Source: an uncultured Cyclobacteriaceae bacterium
GTDB lineage: Bacteria; Bacteroidota; Bacteroidia; Cytophagales; Cyclobacteriaceae
NCBI GenBank assembly: GCA_943788235.1
Contig: CALSPM010000003.1
Coordinates: 124,001-188,000 of the forward strand
Reading direction: 5' to 3'
Length of the DNA: 64,000 nucleotides
Shown: one piece after another, positions 55,762 to 64,000 of the stretch
Numbering within the stretch: the stretch's first letter is position 1
How the letters are laid out: every line of letters begins with the position of its first letter
Made by a program: the position numbers and the translations under genes
The notes under the pieces: model-generated
Database searches by the model: none
What the model was told of the DNA's origin: nothing
The model's input: only the letters and a program-made list of their open reading frames with translations

Positions 55762-57851
55762 TTATTTAATATCATCAGATTCTGCGGTAGATTTTTTGGA
55801 AGGGCTGGACTCCTCTTCTTTAATTTCGGAAAGAATATTCTTTTTTAATCCATCAACCACATTATCTAAATCCCCTCTTGATCAGGATTTTCTACTCTCT
55901 TAGGATCTTCTTGATCAGCAAAAGCTTGGTATGTAGTCGGCTGTTCAAAGGGTCGTTTTCCAATGAGTCTCTCTAGATCTGCTTGAAAAATAATTTCTTT
56001 ATCCAACAACTCTTTAGCCACTATTTCGAGTTCAACCTGATGTTTTTTGAGTAAATTCAAAGTTCTTTTGTAAGCATCACTGATTAACTTTTTGACTTCT
56101 TCATCAATGAGTTCGGCAGTGGCATCTGAATACGGCTTATTGAAATTGTATTCTGATTGTTTAGAGTCATAAAAGGAAACATTCCCAAGTTTACTATTCA
56201 TACCATAAACTGAGACGATAGAATAAGCCATTTTGGTAATTCTTTCTAAGTCACTCAACGCACCCGTAGAAATTTTTGCAAATTTTATTTCCTCTGCAGC
56301 TCGACCACCTAAGGCCATACACATTTCATCCATCAATTGTTCTGTCTGATACAAGAACTGCTCTTTTGGCAAATATTGTGCGTAACCTAGCGCAGCAATG
56401 CCTCTAGGCACAATACTTACTTTGACCAATGGATCTGCATGCTCAAGAAACCAACCCGCGATGGCATGACCTGCCTCATGATAGGCAACAATTTTCTTTT
56501 CTACTGGTGAAATAATTTTATTTTTCTTTTCTAAGCCGCCAATGACTCGATCAATGGCATCTTGAAAATCAACCATTTCGACATTTTCTTTATTTTTTCG
56601 TGCAGCAATTAATGCGGCCTCATTGCAAACATTGGCAATTTCAGCACCTGCAAAACCAGGCGTTTGCGCGGCCAACTTGCGCGAATCGACTTCTTTGTTA
56701 AATTTTATGGGTTTTAGATGGACCTTAAAGATGGCATCTCGACCCACAATATCTGGTTTATCAATACTTATTTGTCGATCGAAGCGACCGGGACGGAGCA
56801 ATGCTGAATCCAATACATCAGGCCTGTTGGTCGCTGCTAGAATGATCACCCCTGCATCGGTAGCAAAGCCATCCATTTCGACCAGCAAGGAGTTCAAGGT
56901 ATTTTCACGCTCATCATTGGAACCAGGCATTTGTCCTTTGCCCCGTGAACGTCCAATGGCATCGATTTCATCAATAAATATGATACAAGGAGCCTTTTCT
57001 TTGGCTTGTTTAAATAAGTCTCTCACCCGAGCGGCACCCACACCGACAAACATTTCAACAAAATCAGATCCAGATAAGGTGAAAAAGGGAACAGCGGCTT
57101 CACCTGCGACAGCTTTAGCCAATAAAGTTTTCCCTGTGCCAGGAGGGCCTACTAATAAAGCTCCTTTTGGTATTTTACCTCCTAATTTGGTGAACTTACC
57201 TGGATTCTGAAGAAAATCAACAATTTCTTTTATTTCTTCTTTCGCTTCTTCTAGGCCGGCGGCATCTTTAAAGGTTATTTTCACTTGATTTTCAGCATCA
57301 AATAAAGCGGCTTTAGACTTACCAATATTAAATATCTGCCCCCCAGGCCCAGCGCCACCGGACATTCGTTTCATGAGGAACCAAAAACCAAACAAAAGCA
57401 AGAAGATGAAACCATAATTAAAGAAAAGGTCATCTAAGCCCTGCCTTTCTTCTATTTCATAGTTTAGTCGTCGCTCTTCAGAAATTTTTTCTTGGATACG
57501 ATTAAAATTGTCATTGAAGATCTTGGCGTCCACAATTTTAAATTTGTAGTGGGGGCCATTGATCAGCCGGTTATCCTCCAGTTCTAATTTATATTTGCTA
57601 TTCTGTAGTGCATCTGGCTTGAGCGTTACTTCAACAAGATCTTTATTTTTGATTAAAATAATCTTTTCGACATCATTACTGAGCAGCATTTCCTCAAACC
57701 TTCTTTCAGTAATGGTAAGCGCAGCATTGCTTTTACTGAAATACGTAAATCCCATAATGGCGGCCAGCAACGCGCTAATGATCCAAATTTGATACTTACC
57801 ACGATTGGGATCTCCCATTATATTTTTTTTAGACCTTGGTGTCTTTTTCAT
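55762..57851 (-). CDS. ftsH: ATP-dependent zinc metalloprotease FtsH
   Basis: A membrane-anchored AAA+ protease that degrades membrane and regulatory proteins. N-terminal helix about 22-38, an extracytoplasmic region, second helix about 146-160, Walker A GPPGTGKT (235-242), Walker [16 protein letters not shown] (about 290), the second region of homology, and zinc motif HEAGH (458-462). The open frame stops at 55866-55868 after NPDQEGI. With one more G in the GGGG run (plus-strand 55872-55875) the frame would continue for 35 charged residues ([20 protein letters not shown] and so on) to the stop at 55762, 26 bp before a terminator; this looks like the original tail. The catalytic part is intact either way. 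Confidence 0.9.
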
Positions 57852-57878
57852 CTATTTAATAATTTTATCTTATTTCTA

Positions 57879-58280
57879 TCAGACGTTCGTTTTTATATTT
57901 TGTTCTACCGAGTCTTTTAAAATAGAAATTTTTGCGTCTGCCCACAATTTCTCTAAGTCATAAAATGCTCTTTTCTCCTTATTGAAAACATGCGCTACCA
58001 CATCTACAAAATCAATCAATACCCACTCTTTATTCAAATATCCTTCCTTGTGCCAAGGTTTTTGTCTGGCCTGATCGAAGACATATTTTTCGATTGTTTG
58101 GGAAATTGAATCAATATGGGTATCGGAATTACCAGAACACAAAACAAAAAAATCAGCGATGGAGTGTTGAACGGCTCTTAAATCAAAAACTTGAATGTCA
58201 GTTGCTTTCTTTTCTATCATTCCCTGCGAAATCCATTCACACAGTGCTTTACTCGTCACCTGCCCCCCGATTTTCTTCAT
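57879..58280 (-). CDS. rsfS: Ribosome silencing factor RsfS
   Basis: A 133-residue protein of the RsfS/Iojap family that binds ribosomal protein L14 and blocks subunit joining in nutrient limitation. Diagnostic segments are EKKATDIQVFDLRAVQHSIA, DFFVLCSGNSDTHIDSISQ, KPWHKEGYLNKEWVLIDFVD and VVAHVFNKEKRAFYDLEKLW. It lies 27 bp upstream of ftsH in the same direction (a common Bacteroidota pair) and is divergent from birA, sharing a short control region. Confidence 0.92.
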   Translation of the reverse strand: MKKIGGQVTSKALCEWISQGMIEKKATDIQVFDLRAVQHSIADFFVLCSGNSDTHIDSISQTIEKYVFDQARQKPWHKEGYLNKEWVLIDFVDVVAHVFNKEKRAFYDLEKLWADAKISILKDSVEQNIKTNV

Positions 58281-58296
58281 TCAATATTTGTCTACT

Positions 58297-58304
58297 TAAC
58301 TTTG
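58297..58304 (+). promoter_or_regulatory. Possible birA -7 element
   Basis: TAACTTTG matches the Bacteroidota TAnnTTTG box, 21 bp upstream of the birA ATG in the short divergent region. No TTG box lies at the expected distance, so confidence is modest. Confidence 0.35.
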
Positions 58305-58325
58305 CTTAAATATACTACTCTTACT

Positions 58326-59085
58326 ATGTATAAATTCTTTGCCAAAACGCAATTTATAGGAAAAAATGTGATTTATCTGCCACAATGTCACTCGACCAAT
58401 ACTGAAATGCGGACATTTTTGAAAAAAAACGATTTTAGAGGAAGGAACGGTCGTAATGGCAGATTTTCAAATTAAAGGACGTGGACAATTAAACGGTCGA
58501 TGGGTAAGTCAAAAGGGGAAAAATATTTTAATGAGCGTCTTGTTAAATCCCACTTTTCTGTCTTTGCATCAACAATATTATTTAACGATTATCCAGGGTT
58601 TGGCCATTACCGATGCGCTGGGTCATTTCATGACTAATGATTTGAAAATTAAATGGCCTAATGACATTTATGTGGGCGCGAACAAAATTGCAGGGATTTT
58701 GATAGAAGCCTCCGTATCCAAAAAAAGTATTGATCACGTGATCATAGGAATCGGCATCAATATAAATCAGCAGGAATTTGGAACCTTGAAAGCTACATCT
58801 GTTTTACTGGAAACAGGCCTCTACCAAAATAGAGATCACGTAATGGAGCTCATTTTATTACATATGGAGAAGTGGTTCCAAAAGCTTAAAAATAGACAAT
58901 ATGAGGAAATTATTCTCAAGTACCATGACCTCCTTTTTTGGAGAAATGAAAAGCATACATTCAGGGTTCAAGAGGAATCGATGGAAGGAAAAATTAAGGG
59001 AATCAATGATCGCGGTCAGCTGATCGTAGAAATAAGTGGTAATGAAAGAATCTTCAATCACAAAGAGTTGATTTTCATGAAGTAA
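58326..59085 (+). CDS. birA: Biotin-[acetyl-CoA-carboxylase] ligase, frameshifted
   Basis: A 252-residue biotin protein ligase (restored) that attaches biotin to carboxyl-carrier proteins. The start is [20 protein letters not shown] with the STNTEM helix. A single surplus base in or near the A8 run 58422-58429 (or the T run 58433-58436) breaks the frame; after it come [20 protein letters not shown] (adenylate/biotin loop), [20 protein letters not shown]-like segment and [10 protein letters not shown], all expected. No N-terminal HTH domain is present, so it is a class I ligase without repressor function. Divergent from rsfS; ahcY follows after about 50 bp. Confidence 0.88.
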
Positions 59086-59110
59086 CCTGGAAAATAAAGA
59101 CAAGTTATGT

Positions 59111-59118
59111 TATCTTTG
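59111..59118 (+). promoter_or_regulatory. Possible ahcY -7 element
   Basis: TATCTTTG is a perfect TAnnTTTG match 19 bp upstream of the ahcY GTG. A TTG box at the correct distance is absent, so it is proposed from the -7 match and position alone. Confidence 0.4.
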
Positions 59119-59137
59119 CGCAAAAAAAATTCAAGCT

Positions 59138-60438
59138 GTGAAAGAAAATTATAAAGTTAAAGATCTAGCATTGGCCGATTGGGGCAGAAAAGAAATTCAA
59201 TTAGCTGAGGCAGAAATGCCGGGTTTGATGGCACTTAAGAGAAGAATTCGGAGTTTCTAAGCCGCTTCAGGGTGCGCGTATAGCAGGATGTTTGCACATG
59301 ACCATTCAAACCGCGGTATTGATTGAAACACTTCTGGCCTTGGGAGCAGAGGTGACTTGGTCGTCTTGTAATATTTTCTCTACTCAGGATCACGCAGCGG
59401 CAGCCATCGCGGCGGCAGGAATTCCCGTATATGCTTGGAAGGGGATGAATGAAGAGGAATTTGATTGGTGTATTGAGCAAACGCTTTTTGCTTTTCCTGA
59501 GGGAAAACCTTTGAACATGATCTTAGATGATGGCGGAGACTTAACCAATATGGTTTTTGATAGATATCCTGAACTGGCCGAAAATATCAATGGTCTTTCT
59601 GAAGAAACGACCACAGGCGTACATCGATTGTATGAAAGAATGAAAAATGGAACTCTCTTGTTGCCGTCAATCAATGTCAATGATTCGGTGACAAAATCAA
59701 AGTTTGATAATAAGTATGGGTGTCAGGAATCCTTAGTAGATGCCATCAGAAGAGCTACTGATGTAATGCTTGCTGGTAAAGTGGCGATCGTGGCAGGTTA
59801 TGGAGATGTTGGCAAAGGTTCAGCCGCTTCGCTCAGAGGCGCTGGCGTGAGGGTAATTATAACTGAAATCGACCCAATATGTGCTTTGCAAGCTGCTATG
59901 GACGGCTATGAAGTCAAAAAAATGGCAGATTCTATTCCACGAGCCAACATCATAGTAACTGCTACAGGCAACAAAAACATCATTCATGGTGCGTATTTTG
60001 AGAAAATGAATGACAAAACCATTGTCTGCAACATCGGACATTTTGACAATGAAATTGATGTGGCTTGGTTGAATGACAATCATGGAGATACTAAGAGTTG
60101 AAATAAAGCCACAAGTGGATTTGTATAATGTGAATGGAAATGATATCATTTTGTTGGCAGAAGGTAGATTAGTGAATTTGGGTTGTGCTACAGGCCATCC
60201 TTCATTTGTGATGTCCAATTCGTTTACCAACCAAGTATTGGCGCAGATCGAGTTGTGGACGAAAATAGAAAATTATGAAAAAGCAGTTTACACCTTACCC
60301 AAACATTTGGATGAGAAAGTGGCAGCCTTGCATCTCGCTAAAATTGGTGTGGAATTGGATTTATTGACTTCGGAGCAAGCCAATTATATATCCGTACCGG
60401 TGGAAGGACCTTTTAAGCCAGAAAATTATAGGTATTGA
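59138..60438 (+). CDS. ahcY: Adenosylhomocysteinase, two frameshifts
   Basis: S-adenosylhomocysteine hydrolase, which clears the product of methylation reactions. Restored length is about 432 residues, normal for the family. Piece 1 begins at GTG 59138: [20 protein letters not shown] to MPGLMALK. A surplus base at about 59240 shifts the frame; piece 2 has [29 protein letters not shown] and the NAD fold [21 protein letters not shown] second surplus base near 60092-60098 leads to piece 3, [36 protein letters not shown] and the C-terminal FKPENYRY. The two single-base gains sum to the observed length (1301 bp, remainder 2). Not a homopolymer problem, since neither site is a long run. Confidence 0.9.
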
Positions 60439-60519
60439 TTTATTCTTTTTTCCTGGTTTAGGCCATTGGGAGTTGAAATCGTTTTTTGTTTCATGACAAC
60501 AGCGATGAATTTCTTATTT

Positions 60520-61266
60520 TCACTGATTCATTTCTCTTGACAATAATTTGTGATGAAGATGGTATTGAATGGCGAGATATTTCAGGTTTTTCACGTTAAA
60601 GCCTGCATTCTTTAATCGACATTCGATATCATCATCCTCTCCAATTGTAGGATGAACATAGCGTTCATCAAATCCATTTACTAAGAATAGTGCTTCTTTA
60701 TGAAGTGACATGTTACATCCTTTGACATGTCGACCTTTTTTTCTGAGGATTATTTTTTTAATTGAAAATTTACCCAAGTAAATACCCAAATGCCACGAGA
60801 TTGATTTCATCACGAATAGTCTGAAAATGTTTTCTAAATATCCATTTTTAATTTGATTTGTTTTTAGGCAATTGGTAAATTTTTCACTCAAGAAGACCCT
60901 GCGACCTGTTAAAATAGCATTTGACTCAGAATGAATTAAATGTTCGTGAACAAATGCCTTGTGGGGTATACAATCACCATCGATAAAAATCAAATAGTCG
61001 TATTTACTCTTTTTAATTGCTTGATTGAGAATTTTATTTTTTTGCCATCCGTTGTCCGCATGCCAAACATGTTTTATCGTTAAAGGTGAAGCCGCTATGA
61101 TTTTTTTTACCTCATCGACAACGGAGGCCTTACTACCATCATCGGCAATAAGTATTTCGAATTTTTTGTGGGTTTGCCTTTCGAATCCTGCTAAAACAGC
61201 TTTCAGAAAATCAATCTTATTATAAAATGAAATAATTACGGAGGCGCCTATCATATTATAATACAT
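60520..61266 (-). CDS. Family 2 glycosyltransferase (galactosyltransferase-like)
   Basis: A 248-residue GT-A glycosyltransferase. SVIISFYNKIDFLKAVLAGF is the nucleotide-binding strand, IFIDGDCIPH (about 93) holds the DxD metal-binding motif, and KGCNMSLHKEALFLVNGFDE with EDDDIECRLKNAGF (about 210) is the C-terminal Glyco_transf_7C segment. The frame ends LLSREMNQ; one extra base near 60530 would extend it by a dozen residues (RENESVKIRNSSLLS) to 60491, closer to the usual length, so a small frameshift is possible. It probably builds a surface glycan. Convergent with ahcY. Confidence 0.82.
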   Translation of the reverse strand: MYYNMIGASVIISFYNKIDFLKAVLAGFERQTHKKFEILIADDGSKASVVDEVKKIIAASPLTIKHVWHADNGWQKNKILNQAIKKSKYDYLIFIDGDCIPHKAFVHEHLIHSESNAILTGRRVFLSEKFTNCLKTNQIKNGYLENIFRLFVMKSISWHLGIYLGKFSIKKIILRKKGRHVKGCNMSLHKEALFLVNGFDERYVHPTIGEDDDIECRLKNAGFNVKNLKYLAIQYHLHHKLLSREMNQ

Positions 61267-61392
61267 TTTAAAATGTCAATTTAGTCAAATTAAAATTCTC
61301 ACACCATACTGGAATAAGGGAAAATAGTCCTTGCAGGGAGCAAGTCAATTTTAGTCAGATGTGAAATAAAGTCAATAATTTTTCGGATTGGA

Positions 61393-62484
61393 TTATTGTG
61401 ATAGATATCGCTCTAGCCGAGATATGCTATCTTCTAACTTAAATTTTTCTTTGACTCGAGAAAGGCCATGCGCTCCCATTTCTTTTCGAAGTTGGGAGTT
61501 TTCAATCAATCGGAGTGTTTGGTAGACAAAGTCATCCATATTTGGGTAATCCACAAGAAATCCAGTTTTTTCATGAATTACTATTTCCGGATTGCTAGTA
61601 ATCTTGAAGGCAACGATTGGTTTTGAGTGCATCATGGCTTCAACCAAAACATAACCAAAGCCTTCCCATATACTAGAGAGCAGAAAAATATCAATTGAAT
61701 TCATGAAGGCATCAATATTTTTCACGAATCCCATTAGTATAACCGTTTCCTGAAGATTTCTTTTTTTAATTTCCCTTTCAAGTTCGTTTTGTAGTTCTCC
61801 AGTACCGGCAATGTAAAGCTTGAATGGTATTTTTTTTTGAAATAAAACACTAGCCAAATCTAAGAGGAGTATTTGTCCTTTTTGCTTAGATAATCTACCA
61901 GCATTACCCAAGATAATCTCTTTTGAGTTGTTTCTCTTGATCTCTTCTAGCTGTGTTTCTGTATCTACTTTACTTGTTTTGATACCGTTGTATAAAACGG
62001 TAATTTTATTTTCTGGAATTTGAGAGCGAAGATTTTCTCTAATGGTCCTTTTTGTTTCTTCTGAGTTGGCAAAAATATGTGTGATCACATGTTTAAGCAA
62101 AAATTTATTTAAGAAACTGCCTCTTATTGGATGCGCAAGTCCCCTACGGTAAATGATTTTATTTACCCTAGCTAGCTTGGCTGCAATACCTCCGAGCTTT
62201 AGGTCTTGAGAGGTAGAAAAAATCAGGGTGTCAATGTCATTCTCCTTTAAAAGTAAACACACTTTGTAAAGGTGAAAAGGATTTAAAAATGAAAGATTTT
62301 TTACATTATTCACACTAAGCTTTACTAAATCATGAGAAAATATTTTTTGAGATAAAACGGAATGATCATCACATGCTACAAGGGTATTGTATCCCTTTTC
62401 TTTCAAGCCCACGGCATTTTCCAAATAAAATTTCTCACCACCTCCCCAAGATTTCAATGTGTTAAAAAAGCATATATTCCTCAT
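61393..62484 (-). CDS. Family 4 glycosyltransferase
   Basis: A GT-B glycosyltransferase of about 363 residues. Early GGGEKF (SWGGGEKFYLENAVGL) is the acceptor-side loop; the C-terminal domain has ILGNAGRLSKQKGQILLL (about 195), YIAGTGELQNELEREI and the E-x7-E motif LLSSIWEGFGYVLVEAMMHS (about 270-288) typical of GT4. It likely adds a sugar to lipopolysaccharide core or another surface glycan in the cytoplasm. The ATG at 62484 is chosen; a GTG at 62502 is also in frame. Same orientation as the GT2 gene, 120 bp apart. Confidence 0.87.
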   Translation of the reverse strand: MRNICFFNTLKSWGGGEKFYLENAVGLKEKGYNTLVACDDHSVLSQKIFSHDLVKLSVNNVKNLSFLNPFHLYKVCLLLKENDIDTLIFSTSQDLKLGGIAAKLARVNKIIYRRGLAHPIRGSFLNKFLLKHVITHIFANSEETKRTIRENLRSQIPENKITVLYNGIKTSKVDTETQLEEIKRNNSKEIILGNAGRLSKQKGQILLLDLASVLFQKKIPFKLYIAGTGELQNELEREIKKRNLQETVILMGFVKNIDAFMNSIDIFLLSSIWEGFGYVLVEAMMHSKPIVAFKITSNPEIVIHEKTGFLVDYPNMDDFVYQTLRLIENSQLRKEMGAHGLSRVKEKFKLEDSISRLERYLSQ

Positions 62485-63054
62485 GTTTAATGGCTGTGTC
62501 ACAATAATTCTATGTAAGATACATTGATCAATATTGATTTAGAAAAAATATCCCTGAAAAGGAGTAAACGCAAAAGGTAAATTGCCTTTTTGGATCAGGG
62601 TAAAATTAAATATTCCCATTATTCTTAGCGGGCAAAAATTTTTTTCAAAGATGAAATAACGAAGAATACTAACTCAGAAAGATCTTAGTATCGTAAAACT
62701 TGTAATTTCTTCACACCCCGGAAGACCACTCTTAATTTTAACCCAATCTAAATCATGTCTATTTTTATTAAAAAAAAAGCAAACAAAACCACAGGTATAA
62801 ACAAAGGAATTTCTTCATACAAACACTAAAAAAAACCATATATTTCCTTAAAACTTTCTGGAATTATTAAAAATACCAACGTTGGATTAAAATAAGGGCT
62901 TAAATGAGGTTATGAGAACTACTGAATTTCGAAATTAAAGAAAATAAAATATTGTTTAAGTTTTTTTATAATAAACTAAACAAAATGACTATCTTCGTAT
63001 TGTTATAAAATAAAAAAACATTAATGAACAAATTAGAAAACTTAGAGACGATGC
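62485..63054. other. Long divergent intergenic region
   Basis: About 570 bp between the GT4 gene and the ECF sigma gene. AT-rich with several A runs. It contains a weak inverted repeat (AAAAGG and CCTTTTT, 62572-62591), a 24-codon basic open frame at 62758-62832 and a 30-codon open frame from an ATG at 63024 that runs into the sigma gene. A TATCTTCG box at 62991-62998 (one mismatch to TAnnTTTG) could serve the sigma gene. No RNA gene recognised. Confidence 0.5.
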
Positions 63055-63672
63055 ATGCAACGATTGAAAAAACACGAGAAGCTAAGTTCACAGTTAAGAA
63101 AAAAGGTCAAGGATAGCAATGTAAATGTTAAAGAAAGAACCGCGATTTTTGAGAATGAATTCATGCCACATCTCGACGCTATGTATAATTTTGCCTTTCG
63201 CCTAACTTATGATGAAGATGATGCCAAAGATTTGGTACAGGATACCTATCTAAAGTCTTATCGTTTTGCAGAATCTTTTCAACAAGGGACTAATGCGAAA
63301 GCCTGGCTTTACAGAATCTTAAAGAATAGTTTTATAAATGATTTTAGAAAGAAAAGTAAAGAGCCTGCTAAAGTAGATTACCAAGAAGTAGAGAACTTTT
63401 ATAACTCGGAAAACGTTGATGAAGATAAGACAGTGGATCTTAGAATAGATGCAGTCCGTGATATGCTAGGTGATGAAATCAGTTTGGCACTCTCCTCGTT
63501 GGCCGTTGACTTCAGAACTGTGATCATCTTGTGTGATCTGGAGGGCTTTACTTACGACGAATTGTCAAAAATATTGGATATTCCGATTGGAACTGTTCGA
63601 TCCAGGCTTCACAGGGCTCGTAATTTATTGAAAGAGAAACTGAGCGTCTATGCTTCAAGTATGGGCTATTGA
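63055..63672 (+). CDS. ECF RNA polymerase sigma factor
   Basis: A 205-residue extracytoplasmic-function sigma factor. Region 2 spans about 38-105: FMPHLDAMYNFAFRLTYDED then DAKDLVQDTYLKSYRFAESF and AWLYRILKNSFINDFRKKSK; region 4 spans about 150-200 with RTVIILCDLEGFTYDELSKI and IPIGTVRSRLHRARNLLKEK. A basic N-terminal extension (about 35 residues) is present, as often in Cytophagales members. The anti-sigma gene starts 20 bp downstream, which is the normal partner arrangement. It likely directs an envelope or stress regulon. Confidence 0.92.
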   Translation: MQRLKKHEKLSSQLRKKVKDSNVNVKERTAIFENEFMPHLDAMYNFAFRLTYDEDDAKDLVQDTYLKSYRFAESFQQGTNAKAWLYRILKNSFINDFRKKSKEPAKVDYQEVENFYNSENVDEDKTVDLRIDAVRDMLGDEISLALSSLAVDFRTVIILCDLEGFTYDELSKILDIPIGTVRSRLHRARNLLKEKLSVYASSMGY

Positions 63673-63692
63673 TCATCAGTTTATTGCTTTAA

Positions 63693-63950
63693 ATGATAAA
63701 AGTAAATCGAGCTTTTCAGTGCTCGCAAATAAATAAGAATATACGACTTGTTAGGTTGATACTTGACGGCAAATGCTCACAAGTGGAACACACCTCCGTA
63801 GTTCAACATATAAATAATTGTCCTGAATGCTTTGAGCAATATGAAGTTGAAAGTTATATTAGATTTTTATTCAAGACAAAATTGTCTAAAAAGCCAATTC
63901 CCACTAACTTTGCCTCCCAAATAAGAGATAAATTAATCTCAAAAACATAA
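63693..63950 (+). CDS. Zinc-finger anti-sigma factor
   Basis: An 85-residue protein with the zinc-binding anti-sigma signature HxxxCxxC, seen as VVQHINNCPECFEQYEVESY (about 37-55). It lacks a membrane segment, so it is a soluble, probably redox- or metal-sensing form. It sits 20 bp after the ECF sigma gene and presumably sequesters it. It ends just before gmk. Confidence 0.85.
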   Translation: MIKVNRAFQCSQINKNIRLVRLILDGKCSQVEHTSVVQHINNCPECFEQYEVESYIRFLFKTKLSKKPIPTNFASQIRDKLISKT

Positions 63951-63951
63951 A

Positions 63952-64000
63952 ATGAAGTCAGGCAAAGCAGTTATTTTTTCTGCGCCCTCAGGATCAGGGA
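63952..64000 (+). CDS. gmk: Guanylate kinase, 5' end only
   Basis: The first 16 codons, MKSGKAVIFSAPSGSG, match the N-terminal P-loop strand of guanylate kinase (typically KxIIFSAPSGSGKTT). The gene is cut by the window edge. It begins 1 bp after the anti-sigma gene stop, suggesting the sigma, anti-sigma and gmk genes are co-transcribed. Confidence 0.75.
   Translation, partial: MKSGKAVIFSAPSGSG

Noticed and set aside
56623-57210. 195-codon plus-strand frame inside ftsH
   Set aside because: Antisense shadow of the conserved AAA domain; composition is atypical for a real protein.
62572-62591. Hairpin AAAAGG/CCTTTTT with T run between the GT4 and sigma genes
   Set aside because: Short, AT-rich stem in a divergent region where a terminator has no transcript to end.
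1-64000. CRISPR arrays, insertion sequences, integrases or attachment sites
   Set aside because: No spaced direct repeats, transposase motifs or integrase genes were found; the tRNA-Ser is not flanked by a duplicated 3' end within the window.

Overview
The window reads as a chromosomal segment of a low-GC Bacteroidota bacterium, most like the Cytophagia/Saprospiria side of the phylum. The pointers are a type IX secretion (T9SS) C-terminal sorting domain, a DUF2723 PMT-like membrane protein, OmpA proteins built on DUF5723 and PD40 modules, DUF3050, many short-leader lipoproteins, TTG-N18-20-TAnnTTTG-type promoters, and the order rsfS-ftsH beside birA. I see no phage, insertion sequence or CRISPR array. 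Core metabolism and cell-envelope genes dominate.

Layout. 0-0.5 kb holds the decayed 3' end of a ygiQ gene. 0.5-8 kb carries a Tat-type NIPSNAP protein, a membrane Fe-S protein paired with an FAD oxidoreductase, an MFS transporter, an MtnK-like kinase and a zinc-less alcohol-dehydrogenase-type enzyme. 8-12.5 kb has a penicillin-acylase lipoprotein, DUF3050 and a Ser/Thr dehydratase. 12.9-17.3 kb is an accessory-looking block: an exported WD40 propeller, an outer-membrane barrel and a lipoprotein in a tightly coupled operon, facing another lipoprotein. 17.4-23.7 kb holds an M81/MlrC peptidase, a shattered NTF2-like gene, small membrane proteins (DUF3784, two DoxX paralogues, DUF2834) and a CotH-kinase lipoprotein. 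24-33.7 kb has tRNA-Ser(UGA), rarA, an Fe3+-type ABC importer, hutI, an AGCS symporter and a dienelactone hydrolase. 34.3-37 kb is nuoABCD, the peripheral-arm start of complex I. 37-47 kb carries two OmpA-family surface proteins flanking a large lipoprotein, a tiny T9SS-domain-only protein and the DUF2723 protein. 47-52.7 kb has a broken membrane protein, a TPR protein, an Lrp/AsnC regulator, a PyrR-like phosphoribosyltransferase and a GH20 hexosaminidase. 52.7-55.7 kb is an lpxH-glycosyltransferase-kinase-like set. 55.8-60.4 kb has ftsH and rsfS divergent from birA and ahcY. 60.5-64 kb has two glycosyltransferases, then an ECF sigma factor, its zinc-finger anti-sigma partner and the first codons of gmk.

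The most striking whole-window feature is the number of conserved genes interrupted by small indels or stops: ygiQ, the NTF2-like gene, the 47 kb membrane protein, lpxH, the ftsH tail, birA and ahcY, with a possible case in the GT2 gene. Five of these eight lie between 54.9 and 61.3 kb. Because birA, lpxH and ahcY are normally indispensable, uncorrected sequence errors are the first explanation to test. The nonsense codons, the in-frame loss in ygiQ and the multiple hits in the NTF2-like gene look more like true decay. The most interesting candidate functional units are the WD40/barrel/lipoprotein operon, the lpxH-linked glycosyltransferase plus kinase-like pair, and the cargo-less T9SS protein.
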